Origin: Acidobacteriota bacterium
Lineage (GTDB): Bacteria; Chlamydiota; Chlamydiia; Chlamydiales; Rhabdochlamydiaceae
Length of the DNA stretch: 34,217 nucleotides
Assembly (NCBI GenBank): GCA_903970255.1
Contig: CAJCHM010000039.1
Location: 1 to 34,217, forward strand
Reading direction: 5' to 3'
Translations under genes and position numbers: made by a program
In this document: in pieces, positions 7,741 through 15,377 of the stretch
How positions within the stretch are numbered: the stretch's first letter is position 1
Layout: each line of letters begins with the position of its first letter
Notes under the pieces: model-generated
What the model was told of the DNA's origin: nothing
The model's input: only the letters and a program-made list of their open reading frames with translations
The model's database searches: none

Positions 7741-8866
7741 TACGACCCTCCGAGATGGTGAGCAAGCACCTGGCTTTGCAATGAAGAAAGAGGAGAAGGT
7801 GGCATTTGCTAAAAGGCTTGAAGCGCTGGAGGTTGATGTCATTGAGGCGGGATTTCCCATTGCATCTCCACAAGATTTTGAATCTGTGCAAGCGATTGCG
7901 GAAAGTTGCCAGAATGTGGAAATATGTGCATTAGCTAGGTGTAATGAAAAGGATATCGAATGTGCGATAAACGCTTTGGAAAAGGCGGCTTATCCTCGTA
8001 TCCACGTCTTCATTGCAACCAGCGAGATCCATATGCAGCATAAGTTGAAAATGACGCGGAAAGAGGTCATTGAAAGGGCTGTCAAGAGCGTAAGGCAAGC
8101 GAAAGGATTCACTTCCAGAGTTGAGTTCTCTGCTGAAGACGCGTCCCGCACCTGTCGGGAGTTTTTGGTAGAGGTTCTCGAGGCAGTGATTGAAGCCGGT
8201 GCCGATGTGCTCAATATCCCAGATACTGTGGGTTATATGACACCAGAAGAATATGGGGATCTGATTGCCTACCTGAGTGTCAAGGTGAAGGGGATTGAAA
8301 AAGCAATCATTTCAGCCCATTGCCATGATGATTTGGGGCTTGCTGTGGCCAATAGCCTTACCGGAGTACTGCGAGGTGCCCGGCAAATCGAATGCACGAT
8401 CAATGGAGTAGGGGAAAGGGCGGGTAATGCAGCCCTGGAAGAGGTCGTGATGGCACTGAAAACCAAAAGCGATATCTATGGGGCTAAGACCTCGATTTAC
8501 ACGCCAGGGTTGGTCAGTATCAGCCAAGCTTTGACTGAGATTACCGGCCATAAGGCGCCGCCTAATAAGGCAATTGTTGGGAAAAATGCGTTTGCTCACG
8601 GTTCTGGGATTCACCAACACGGAATGCTATCGAATCATCAGACTTACGAGATCATGGACCCGAAAGATGTGGGCTTTGAGTCGACGGAAATCGTCTTAAG
8701 CAAACATTCTGGGAAGCATGCGCTCAAGTTTCGATTGGAGAGGCTGGGGATCGATGCTGGGGCTTTCCTGGATGAGCTATTCGCTGCCTTCAAAGATCTT
8801 GCAGACCGCAAAAAATGCGTCTATGATGAGGACCTAATGATTCTGGTAAAGCGCCTTGGTATCTAG
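7718..8866 (+). CDS. leuA: 2-isopropylmalate synthase lacking the regulatory domain
   Basis: Condenses acetyl-CoA with 2-ketoisovalerate, the committed step to leucine. The TIM-barrel motifs are complete: [18 protein letters not shown] near the start, the metal-binding [14 protein letters not shown] (His201 and His203), and [18 protein letters not shown]. The linker part follows ([25 protein letters not shown]). The protein stops at 382 residues ([11 protein letters not shown]), whereas the usual LeuA has about 500-520 with a C-terminal LeuA-dimer domain that binds leucine for feedback inhibition. There is no remaining coding sequence for that domain downstream, as leuD begins on the opposite strand. 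The enzyme should therefore be insensitive to leucine; homocitrate or citramalate synthase is less likely given the leu neighbours. Confidence 0.9.
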   Translation: MKHIRIFDTTLRDGEQAPGFAMKKEEKVAFAKRLEALEVDVIEAGFPIASPQDFESVQAIAESCQNVEICALARCNEKDIECAINALEKAAYPRIHVFIATSEIHMQHKLKMTRKEVIERAVKSVRQAKGFTSRVEFSAEDASRTCREFLVEVLEAVIEAGADVLNIPDTVGYMTPEEYGDLIAYLSVKVKGIEKAIISAHCHDDLGLAVANSLTGVLRGARQIECTINGVGERAGNAALEEVVMALKTKSDIYGAKTSIYTPGLVSISQALTEITGHKAPPNKAIVGKNAFAHGSGIHQHGMLSNHQTYEIMDPKDVGFESTEIVLSKHSGKHALKFRLERLGIDAGAFLDELFAAFKDLADRKKCVYDEDLMILVKRLGI

Positions 8867-9439
8867 AAAGATACGGGCGCGGTGCCTTTCGTCAAACGCT
8901 TTGATCTTCTCGAGTTGTGTCAGAAGGTGGTCGAGGTTATCGATCTCGTTAATCAAGGCGTGTTTGTCATAGCCATTGATTTCGAAGGAGTAGCTCGTTT
9001 CATCGGGAAGGGTGATCTTTTGTCCTACGAGATCGACATCTATCGTATACCCGGCGCCCTGTTTTTCAGCGGCGAAGATATGTTCGATGATCTCCGCATC
9101 CAGAACCACAGGCAATAGATGGTTTTTTATTGCATTGCTGTAGAAAATGTCGGCAAAACTGGGCGCAATAATGACCCGGATTCCTTTGTCGACAATCGAC
9201 CAGGCAGCATGTTCTCGAGAACTGCCACAGCCAAAATTGCGTCTGGTAACAATGATTTTAGCCTGGTCATATTTTTTCTGATTCATTGGAAATGCAGGGT
9301 CCATTTTCCGCATATCGGTAAAAAGATGCTCCCCAAGGCCATGTTTGACCACAGTTGTGAGATACTTTGCCGGAATGATCAAGTCGGTATTGATATCTTC
9401 GTAGGGGAGAGGGAGAATTTGGGACTTGATTTCCTTCAT
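8834..9439 (-). CDS. leuD: 3-isopropylmalate dehydratase small subunit
   Basis: 201 residues, the standard length for LeuD. With LeuC it isomerises 2-isopropylmalate to 3-isopropylmalate. Motifs: LPYEDINTDLIIPAKYLTT near the N-terminus and NFGCGSSREHAAWSI, the swivelling-domain loop, then ADIFYSNAIKNHLLPV. The start codon overlaps the leuC stop by 4 bases (ATGA). Its 3' end overlaps the convergent leuA by 33 bases, so the two transcripts are antisense to each other at their ends. Confidence 0.95.
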   Translation of the reverse strand: MKEIKSQILPLPYEDINTDLIIPAKYLTTVVKHGLGEHLFTDMRKMDPAFPMNQKKYDQAKIIVTRRNFGCGSSREHAAWSIVDKGIRVIIAPSFADIFYSNAIKNHLLPVVLDAEIIEHIFAAEKQGAGYTIDVDLVGQKITLPDETSYSFEINGYDKHALINEIDNLDHLLTQLEKIKAFDERHRARIFLDTKALYQNH

Positions 9440-10833
9440 AAAAATTTCCTCACATCAGTGATCTTTCCTGTAACGGCCGCTGCGGCAGCCATGATCGGGC
9501 TCATCAAATGGGAAAGGGCTCCTGGCCCTTGCCTTCCAATAAAATTTCGGTTGCTTGTGCTGGCAACCCGTTTTCCTGGCGGGCATTTATCTTCATTCAT
9601 TCCCAAACACATGCTGCATCCCGGCTGTCGAAAATCGGCCCCCGCGTCAATGAAGATCCGATCCAGCCCTTCTTCGATCATTTGTTTATGGACGACTTCA
9701 CTACCAGGAACGACGTAGACCGTCACCCCCTTAGCGACCCGTTTCCCTTTCAAAATCTTCGCTGCCTCTCGATAATCAGAGATTCTGGAATTTGTGCAAG
9801 AGCCGAGGAAGACGTAGTCGATAGGCACCCCTTCTAAAGGTTGTCCCGCCTGTAGGCGCATGTATTCCAAGGATTTTTTTGCCAGCTCCCCCGCTTCTGG
9901 GGTCATCGATTCAGGAAAGGGGATCACCTGATCGATTCCGATCGATTGGCCTGGAGTTGTACCCCACGTCACAACTGGTGCAATGTGGTCCAATTCGATT
10001 TCTACAGTGCGATCGTAGGTCGACTCATCCGTACTGGCCAAAGACCTCCAATGAGCCACTGCGCGATTCCACTCGGATCCTTTTGGGGCACCTAGCCGAC
10101 CTTTCATATAATCGTAGGTGATTTCATCGGGAGAGATGAGCCCGGCCCTAGCACCGCATTCAATACTCATGTTGCAAATGGTCATCCGCTCTTCCATTGA
10201 CAATTTCCTAGTGGCGGACCCGCAATATTCGAGTACGTACCCAGTTGCCCCGTGAACACCAATGACTTGGATGAGCTTGAGGATCATGTCCTTTGCGGTA
10301 ATTGCTTTTCCTAAGTGCCCATTAAATTGGATTTTCATTGTTTTGGGCCTAGACAGCAAAAGACATCCTGTTGCCATGACATGGCTGATTTCAGTAGTGC
10401 CAATCCCTAAGGCAAGGGCTCCAAAAGCTCCATGAGTGGAGGTGTGGCTATCTCCGCAGACTATCGTCATACCTGGCTGTGTGAGACCCTGTTCTGGCCC
10501 GATGATGTGAACGATTCCTTGCCGGCCGCTGCCCATATCCCAGAGTTTGACCCCAAAGTCTTCGCAGTTCCGCCTAAGTGTCAAAATTTGGCTACGACTT
10601 ACCTGGCTGGGTAGACTTTCACGGTCAGGCGTTGTCGAAACATTGTGATCCACTGTTGCAACAGTGCGTTCCAACGCGTGAATTTTCAACCCTCTTTGTT
10701 TTAAAACATCGAAAGCTTGCGGAGAGGTCACTTCATGGAGAAGATGGAGATCGATTGAGATGATATCAGGGAACTCATCTCTGCTTTCTACGGTATGAAG
10801 ATCCCAGATTTTATTGATGATGTTGCTTCTCAT
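9436..10833 (-). CDS. leuC: 3-isopropylmalate dehydratase large subunit
   Basis: 465 residues, normal length. This is an aconitase-family protein with a 4Fe-4S cluster. The cluster cysteines are in VFLGSCTNSRISDYREA and PGCSMCLGMNEDKCPPG. Also seen: VCGDSHTSTHGAFGALALGIGTTE near residues 125-150 and RVASTSNRNFIGRQGPGA near the end. N-terminus MRSNIINKIWDLHTV fits the family, although no purine-rich ribosome-binding site precedes the ATG. The leuC-leuD operon is transcribed toward leuA. No second leader ORF is seen upstream, so regulation of this arm may differ from leuB-ilvE-leuA. Confidence 0.95.
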   Translation of the reverse strand: MRSNIINKIWDLHTVESRDEFPDIISIDLHLLHEVTSPQAFDVLKQRGLKIHALERTVATVDHNVSTTPDRESLPSQVSRSQILTLRRNCEDFGVKLWDMGSGRQGIVHIIGPEQGLTQPGMTIVCGDSHTSTHGAFGALALGIGTTEISHVMATGCLLLSRPKTMKIQFNGHLGKAITAKDMILKLIQVIGVHGATGYVLEYCGSATRKLSMEERMTICNMSIECGARAGLISPDEITYDYMKGRLGAPKGSEWNRAVAHWRSLASTDESTYDRTVEIELDHIAPVVTWGTTPGQSIGIDQVIPFPESMTPEAGELAKKSLEYMRLQAGQPLEGVPIDYVFLGSCTNSRISDYREAAKILKGKRVAKGVTVYVVPGSEVVHKQMIEEGLDRIFIDAGADFRQPGCSMCLGMNEDKCPPGKRVASTSNRNFIGRQGPGALSHLMSPIMAAAAAVTGKITDVRKFL

Positions 10834-10865
10834 AAGGAAGAGCTATTTTTTAAGGTTGGCTACTT

Positions 10866-10894
10866 GGTATAGCAGTCGGGTATATTTTGGTCAA
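10866..10894 (-). promoter_or_regulatory. Candidate leuCD promoter
   Basis: On the minus strand TTGACC (10894-10889), a 17-base spacer, then TATACC (10871-10866). Transcription would start near 10859, leaving a leader of about 25 bases before leuC. Confidence 0.55.
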
Positions 10895-11047
10895 TACTAG
10901 ATAATTCTGTACAGCAATTAGGAGTCCCGATTTTTCCCTGCGGAAAATTCGAGAGAGTCAAAAATTCTTCTTGCTACGAGGAAAAATTTCAAAAGTCTAT
11001 TCCCTGGCCAAAGGGGCAAGCCCCTTGGAATCCTCTCCCGCCTTCCA

Positions 11048-11104
11048 TTAATCGCCCCTCCCATTTTTGTTCCCTTACAGGCTTATGGGGGGAGGGGCCA
11101 TTAA
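11048..11104. repeat. Hairpin-forming inverted repeat
   Basis: TTAATCGCCCCTCCC pairs with a GGGAGGGGCCATTAA-like right arm across about 25 bases. A second small stem, AAGGGGC-aa-GCCCCTT, lies at about 11020. Neither has a T-tract. Between the leuC promoter and rhuM (10895-11456) I see only such repeats and no gene. Confidence 0.5.
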
Positions 11105-11180
11105 CTCCAGTTGGGTTGATAAAAACTTACATGTTTTCTTTGGGAGAGCAAAAAATAAAATTGAAGAAAAAGTCCGGGTG

Positions 11181-11340
11181 TATAGCCAAACAGTTGTCAG
11201 GGAAAACAAGGTAAAAGAAGTAGGACAAAAAAATACTCCAGGTGTAAAATGTTTTTTCGCAAAAAAACCCACATATACACCGGAGTATTTTTTTGTCCTA
11301 CTTCTTTTACCTTGTTTTCCCTGACAACTGTTTGGCTATA
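11181..11340. repeat. 160-bp inverted repeat with 65-base arms
   Basis: Left arm 11181-11246 starts TATAGCCAAACAGTTGTCAG and the right arm 11276-11340 ends with CTGACAACTGTTTGGCTATA. The arms pair almost perfectly, including GGACAAAAAAATACTCC on the left, around a 29-base centre. It ends 15 bases before the ssrA-like repeat at 11356. No coding potential; MITE-like. Confidence 0.75.
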
Positions 11341-11355
11341 GACCCCTTAAAATGA

Positions 11356-11371
11356 ATTGGAGGTGGAGAGA
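11356..11371 (+). repeat. ssrA 3'-end-like direct repeat (middle copy)
   Basis: ATTGGAGGTGGAGAGA is identical over 16 bases to 14827-14842, which includes the last 14 bases of ssrA and two beyond. The segment from here to ssrA (about 3.5 kb) carries rhuM, a truncated HAD gene and an IS256 element, as expected for a small island in the ssrA site. Inferred to be an attachment-site relic. Confidence 0.55.
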
Positions 11372-11456
11372 CGCATTCAGAACTTTTGACTGGAAGCGGT
11401 TGCCATCTTCAGCTATGCTATTTTCAAAATTTTATCAAGATGTGGGGTAGTGAAAC

Positions 11457-12476
11457 ATGGCAAACGGGGAAATTATTTTATACACCACAGAAGATGGGAC
11501 AACTTCCATTCAACTTAGAACCCAAGATGGCACTGTTTGGCTAACTCAGGCCGAAATCGCCGAGCTTTTTCAAACAAGTCCTCAAAATATAACTACGCAT
11601 CTGAGAGCTATTTATGCTGACAATGAACTGGATGAAGCCGTAACTTGTAAGGAATCCTTACAAGTTCAATCTGAAGGAAAAAGAACGATTCAACGGAATT
11701 TTAAGTTTTACAATCTTAGCGCGATACTTGCTATTGGCTACCGTGTTCGATCCCCCCGTGGGATACAGTTTAGAAAATGGGCCACTATTCATTTACAGGA
11801 GTATCTCGTGAAGGGCTTTGTAATGGATGATGCTCGACTTAAAGAGCCAAAACCTTGGGATTATTTCGATGAATGGCTTGAGCGCATTCGTGAAATCCGC
11901 GCCTCAGAAAAGCGCTTTTATCAAAAAGTCCGAGATATTTATGCGACTGCAGTTGATTATGATCCAAAGGGTGATCAAGCGCAAATTTTTTTCAAGAAAG
12001 TGCAAAACAAGATGCTTTGGGCAACAACGCATCATACGGCAGCCGAGCTCATAGTTGAGCGTGCCAATTCAGAGCTGCCAAATATGGGTCTTACAAGTTG
12101 GAAAGGAAGTCGAGTGCGTCAGCAGGACGTGACTATTGCTAAAAACTATCTTGATCAACCTGAAATCGAGGAGTTGAATCAAATTGTCGTCATGTATCTC
12201 GATTATGCAGAAAATCAGGCTAAACGCCGCAAAACAATGACGATGGCTGAATGGGAACAAAAATTGGATGCTTTTCTTAGCTTTAATGAGAAAGATCTCC
12301 TCAATCATGCGGGGAAAATCTCAGCGCAAATTGCTGAACGCCTCGCTTTAGAATGTTATGCTGAATTTGATCAGAAACGTCGGCAAGAAGAGAAGTTGGT
12401 TGCGGAGGCTGAAGATATTGCTCTTTTGGAGATCCTTAAAGAAAAGGCTGAACAGATGGAATCCCAGCTGAGTTGA
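11457..12476 (+). CDS. rhuM: RhuM-family virulence/phage-associated protein
   Basis: 339 residues that match the Virulence_RhuM family (first named from a Salmonella pathogenicity island). It begins with the typical ILYTTEDGTTSIQLR and TVWLTQAEIAELFQTSPQNI, a helix-turn-helix-like segment at about residues 28-50, then IQRNFKFYNLSAILAIGYRV, RGIQFRKWATIHLQEYLVKGF, LERIREIRASEKRFYQKVRDIY, ATTHHTAAELIVERA and MTMAEWEQKLDAFLSFNEKDLL. Length is as usual, so it looks intact. RhuM genes travel on prophages and islands; biochemical function is not established. ATG at 11457 with weak GGGG upstream. It lies just inside the middle ssrA-like repeat and is a likely cargo gene. Confidence 0.88.
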   Translation: MANGEIILYTTEDGTTSIQLRTQDGTVWLTQAEIAELFQTSPQNITTHLRAIYADNELDEAVTCKESLQVQSEGKRTIQRNFKFYNLSAILAIGYRVRSPRGIQFRKWATIHLQEYLVKGFVMDDARLKEPKPWDYFDEWLERIREIRASEKRFYQKVRDIYATAVDYDPKGDQAQIFFKKVQNKMLWATTHHTAAELIVERANSELPNMGLTSWKGSRVRQQDVTIAKNYLDQPEIEELNQIVVMYLDYAENQAKRRKTMTMAEWEQKLDAFLSFNEKDLLNHAGKISAQIAERLALECYAEFDQKRRQEEKLVAEAEDIALLEILKEKAEQMESQLS

Positions 12477-12543
12477 TTTATCTTGAAATGATTATTGTCG
12501 ATCAGGATTCCTGTTGTCTATTTACCTGTATGGCTTTAGACTT

Positions 12544-12572
12544 TTGACATGAAATGTAACTTTTCCTAATGA
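12544..12572 (+). promoter_or_regulatory. Candidate promoter before the HAD fragment
   Basis: TTGACA (12544-12549), 17-base spacer, TAATGA (12567-12572). Consistent with transcription of the HAD gene starting near 12579. This is the best -35 hexamer in the region. Confidence 0.5.
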
Positions 12573-12662
12573 GACAGTGTTGGCTTTTCAGTGCTTTTAA
12601 AATTGAAAAAAAGTGTGTGTGTTTGGACTGCATTGATCGTATTATTAACTCCTTTCTGTTCT

Positions 12663-13025
12663 ATGAATTCTGCTATTAAAGCGATTATTTTTGACTGTGA
12701 TGGTGTCCTAGTTGATACAGAAGAACTAAAATTTCAAGCCTGGGAAAAAGTCTTACAATCAAGAGGGATTTTTCTATCTCCTGAGCGTTATCAGTCATTG
12801 ATTGGTCAAACGGGCTTGTCTATGTTGAGTCAAATTGAAAAGGATCATGGTATTTCGTTAGATCCTCAAATAGTTGATGAAAAAAATGAGCTGTATTGGG
12901 CCATACAAAAGAATGGGATAAGGGCTATCGGCCCTTTGGTCGAAGTTGTCGAATGGGCTAATAGGCAAAGCGGTAAGCAACGGTTGCTATTGGGTGTAGC
13001 AACCTCGTCCTCACGAAGTGGGTAG
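12663..13025 (+). pseudogene. HAD-superfamily phosphatase gene truncated by IS256
   Basis: IKAIIFDCDGVLVDTEELKF is motif I of beta-phosphoglucomutase-like HAD hydrolases (DxDGVLxDTE), followed by a four-helix cap segment and GVATSSSR, motif II. The reading frame ends three codons later where the IS256 end begins, at about 120 of the usual 215-230 residues; motifs III and IV are gone, and I cannot find the rest beyond the IS. The frame is open from a GTG at 12591 and would add a hydrophobic KLKKSVCVWTALIVLLTPFC segment; whether this was a true signal peptide is unclear, since HAD proteins of this type usually start at about MNSAIKA. Not expected to be active. Confidence 0.75.
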
Positions 13026-14335
13026 TGTAACATTGTTTCTGTAAATTCAATTTTCCGTGCATGCGGAGTTGAAGAAAAAAGTTTGAGACCACATTCTCCA
13101 AAATTGTAACACCAAGGAGAAAAATTATGATCTCAAACAGCACATATGCACCACTTGTCGACGAGATCGTCGACGAATTGGCTCACCAAGGTCTGAATGG
13201 ACTCAGTGAGCTTTTTAGCAAGCTTTTCAACGAGCTGATGAAGGCAGAAAGGGAGCAAGTTCTGCAAGCGGGTCCTTATGAACGCGCGGATGCTCGTAAA
13301 GGTTATGCTAACGGATTCAAGGATAAAATGCTTCAAACTCGTTTCGGTAAACTTGAACTTAAAGTGCCTCAGACACGTGGAATAACTCCCACGTTCTATC
13401 CCCAATGCCTAGAAAAAGGGGTTCGTTCTGAAAGAGCATTGAAGGTGGCCATTGCGGAAATGTACGTTCAAGGTGTATCGACACGGCGGGTCGATGCGAT
13501 CGCTCAAGAGCTTTGTGGTATGGAGCTGAGTTCAACGCAAGTGTCTCGAGTTGCCACGATCCTCGATGAGGAGCTGGAAAAATTTCGCAACAGACCATTG
13601 GGACGGATTTGTTATCTGTATCTGGACGCTCATTATGAAAAAGTGCGATATGATGGTCACATTCGGGACGCTGCTGTCCTGAAAGCAGTTGGCGTCAATG
13701 AGGAGGGGTATAGAGAAATTCTCGGTGTTTCTGTCAGCTTATCAGAGGGAGAGGTGCACTGGAGAACATTCCTGGAAAGTTTGTTAAAAAGAGGCATGAA
13801 CGGCATGCTACTGGTGATCAGCGACGATCACCCTGGCCTTAAGGCAGCACTGCGTGCAGTGATGCCATCGGTTCCACACCAAAGATGTCAATTCCACATT
13901 GCACAAAATGCCCAAGCTTATGTTCCAAGCGTGTCGATGCGAGCAGAAATTGCTCAAGCGGTTAAAGACGTGTTTCAAGCACTTAATCGTGCTGAAGCCG
14001 AGGAGCGTGTCAAGCAAGCGGCTCTGCGCTACGAGAAAAGAGCTCCGAAGTTTAGTCGATGGTTAGAAGAAAATGCTCCTGAAGCAATGACGTTTTACAG
14101 TTTTCCGAGAGGTCATTGGAAAAAAATCAGAACAGTCAATGTTGTGGAAAGGTTGAACGAAGAAATTCGGCGAAGGACACGTGTGGCTCGACTATTTCCC
14201 AACGAGGCATCTTGCAACAGGCTTGTAACAGCGGTTTGCTGCGAAATTCACGAGGAATGGGTTAGTCATAAGAAGTACCTGACATTTGACGGTATAGATA
14301 AAGAGGTTTAAAAAAAGGAATTTTTTTACAACCCT
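13020..14335 (+). mobile_element. IS256-family insertion sequence
   Basis: The transposase gene plus flanking ends. The left end begins near GGGTAGTGTAACATTG at 13020 and the right end, read inward on the other strand, AGGGTTGTAAAAAAATTCC at 14335, giving a short, imperfect terminal match (GGGT, then TGTAA). It interrupts the HAD gene. I could not find the expected 8-9-bp target duplication; an inverted repeat directly abuts the right end and may have replaced or moved it. The exact ends are uncertain by a few bases. Confidence 0.75.
13127..14311 (+). CDS. IS256-family transposase
   Basis: 394 residues, full length for the family. The DDE residues are visible: YLYLDAHYEKVR (first Asp), LLVISDDHPGLKAAL (second Asp) and TVNVVERLNEEIRRRTRVAR with LFPNEASCNRL (Glu). 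The Mutator/IS256 C(2)H signature is HQRCQFHIAQNA. The N-terminal ERADARKGYANGFKDK and GKLELKVPQTR segments are also typical. The start, ATG at 13127, has AAGGAGA 7 bases upstream. No frameshift or stop, so the element may still move. The gene is read away from the disrupted HAD promoter in the same direction. Confidence 0.95.
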   Translation: MISNSTYAPLVDEIVDELAHQGLNGLSELFSKLFNELMKAEREQVLQAGPYERADARKGYANGFKDKMLQTRFGKLELKVPQTRGITPTFYPQCLEKGVRSERALKVAIAEMYVQGVSTRRVDAIAQELCGMELSSTQVSRVATILDEELEKFRNRPLGRICYLYLDAHYEKVRYDGHIRDAAVLKAVGVNEEGYREILGVSVSLSEGEVHWRTFLESLLKRGMNGMLLVISDDHPGLKAALRAVMPSVPHQRCQFHIAQNAQAYVPSVSMRAEIAQAVKDVFQALNRAEAEERVKQAALRYEKRAPKFSRWLEENAPEAMTFYSFPRGHWKKIRTVNVVERLNEEIRRRTRVARLFPNEASCNRLVTAVCCEIHEEWVSHKKYLTFDGIDKEV

Positions 14336-14338
14336 CAA

Positions 14339-14423
14339 GGCATCTGCCCCCTGCCTATTTAACCGGCCCCTCACCTGTGAGCGAAGCCTTGGGGGCCGGT
14401 TAAATAGGCAGGGGGCAGATGCC
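14339..14423. repeat. 85-bp perfect-arm inverted repeat next to IS256
   Basis: The 32-base arms GGCATCTGCCCCCTGCCTAT.../...ATAGGCAGGGGGCAGATGCC (14339-14370 and 14392-14423) are fully complementary around a 21-base loop. It sits 3 bases from the IS256 right end. Could act as a terminator for transposase by fold, but lacks a T-tract; MITE-like. Confidence 0.75.
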
Positions 14424-14783
14424 GGGGGGTAATAGTTAGAAAAAAAAGCTCGATAGGACGGGCTGAAAAACACAAAATTTAGAACTTAGGGGGAATGAAT
14501 CTCAGATTTTACAGAAAAACTGTTGCTTGATCCGGATTAGCCTCTATTTTTCACAAAAGTTACCATGTTTTTGTGAAATTAGCAATAGGGAAAGTCTAGA
14601 TTTCACAAAAAGAGGTTGTTTTTCGTGAAAATGCTGGTTGTCAATTGGCCAACATCTTGTTGGCTAAATGGGAAAGGGAGCTTAGGTTTTACTGCAGTTT
14701 CACCCAGTCTAGTGCGTAAATACTGCGTAATTTGGCTTTACGCAGCTGAATTTTCCGATCGAAATTTGTGGTTGTATGTCACT
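14424..14783. other. Non-coding stretch with small repeats
   Basis: No gene recognised. Three copies of TTTCACAAAA-like sequence occur at 14549, 14569 (inverted, TTTTGTGAAA) and 14602; the first two form a hairpin with a 10-base stem. Another stem, CTGCGTAA-N7-TTACGCAG, lies at 14723-14745. A 63-codon open frame from 14616 (Trp- and Lys-rich, no family) has no good ribosome-binding site and is probably chance. Confidence 0.4.
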
Positions 14784-14820
14784 AAAAACAAAAGGCTTCA
14801 GTCGTGAAACTGAAGCCTTA
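14784..14820 (-). terminator. Rho-independent terminator of ssrA
   Basis: Read on the minus strand, AAGGCTTCAG (14819-14810) pairs with CTGAAGCCTT (14801-14792) around an 8-base loop and runs into TTGTTTTTAG. It lies 10 bases past the 3' end of ssrA. A textbook intrinsic terminator. Confidence 0.85.
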
Positions 14821-14826
14821 ATTTTG

Positions 14827-14842
14827 ATTGGAGGTGGAGAGA
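14827..14842 (+). repeat. ssrA 3'-end copy of the 16-base repeat
   Basis: ATTGGAGGTGGAGAGA covers the last 14 bases of ssrA and two bases past it. Matches 11356-11371 (16/16) and 400-413 (14/14). In the ssrA integration model this is the attachment core that restores the gene's end. Confidence 0.6.
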
Positions 14843-15204
14843 ATCGAACTCTCGTCCTTAGCAAACTCTATATCAATGACTACATGCTTATCGCCTCCAA
14901 ATAGCAATCGGTCCTAAGGAAGGCGCCACTTAAGTAAACCGATCCGCTTCTATTAATCTCGAACTGCCCTCTTAAGAAGCTGAAAAGAGGAGGTTCATAC
15001 CAGGGTTAATGACAATAGCTCCAACGCTCCTGGTCAGGCATCGGGCTATCGGACCACATAAAACTGTTAGGTTTTATGCAGCCTGTAGAAACTCTTGTTC
15101 AGAATTATCTGCATTTGTTTGTTTATCGGATGATTAAGGAGGCCAACCGACGTCCTCCGCATGCCACTGGTACTTTGTTTCCAAGTCGAAACCAGTACAC
15201 CCCC
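14829..15204 (-). ncRNA. ssrA: Transfer-messenger RNA (tmRNA)
   Basis: Rescues stalled ribosomes. The 5' end GGGGGTGTACTGGTTTCGAC (from 15204) is the conserved tmRNA start, and the 3' end GAGAGTTCGATTCTCTCCA plus CCTCCA is the T-arm and acceptor. GGGGGTG pairs with CACCTCC (14836-14830) and A14829 is the discriminator; CCA is not encoded. The tag frame reads ADNSEQEFLQAA then TAA (resume GCA at 15112, about 93 bases from the 5' end, stop at 15074). Resume codon is inferred from position and the alanine start. TATAAT on the minus strand at 15216-15211 puts transcription start at the GGGGG. Confidence 0.95.
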
Positions 15205-15210
15205 ATATGA

Positions 15211-15216
15211 ATTATA
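15211..15216 (-). promoter_or_regulatory. ssrA -10 element
   Basis: TATAAT on the minus strand, 6 bases before the tmRNA 5' G. A matching -35 is not obvious. Confidence 0.6.
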
Positions 15217-15377
15217 TCACAGGGATTATATATTTCGATATGGAGTATAGGGGATTAATGCAAAAGGGTCTATAAATTTCTTAAGTTGCTTATAATCAAT
15301 GATCTATTGAGGTTTTTGCTTTTAAGCTGGCAATCGGTTATGATTTTCTTTTCCATTTCTTACAAGACACTTGACTT

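Noticed and set aside
8882-10763. Long plus-strand open frames opposite leuC-leuD
   Set aside because: They are shadows of the strongly supported minus-strand genes and have no family motifs.
11067-11324. Open frames on both strands across the 11181-11340 palindrome
   Set aside because: They arise from the inverted repeat itself (low complexity, Phe/Lys-rich) and do not resemble proteins.
12591-12662. A signal-peptide-like stretch in front of the HAD fragment, suggesting a secreted phosphatase
   Set aside because: HAD proteins of this type begin just before FDCDGVLVDTE; the GTG start has no ribosome-binding site and the gene is truncated, so export is not supported.
14616-14807. 63-codon open frame beside ssrA
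   Set aside because: Its 3' part covers the ssrA terminator and small palindromes; no family, poor initiation region.
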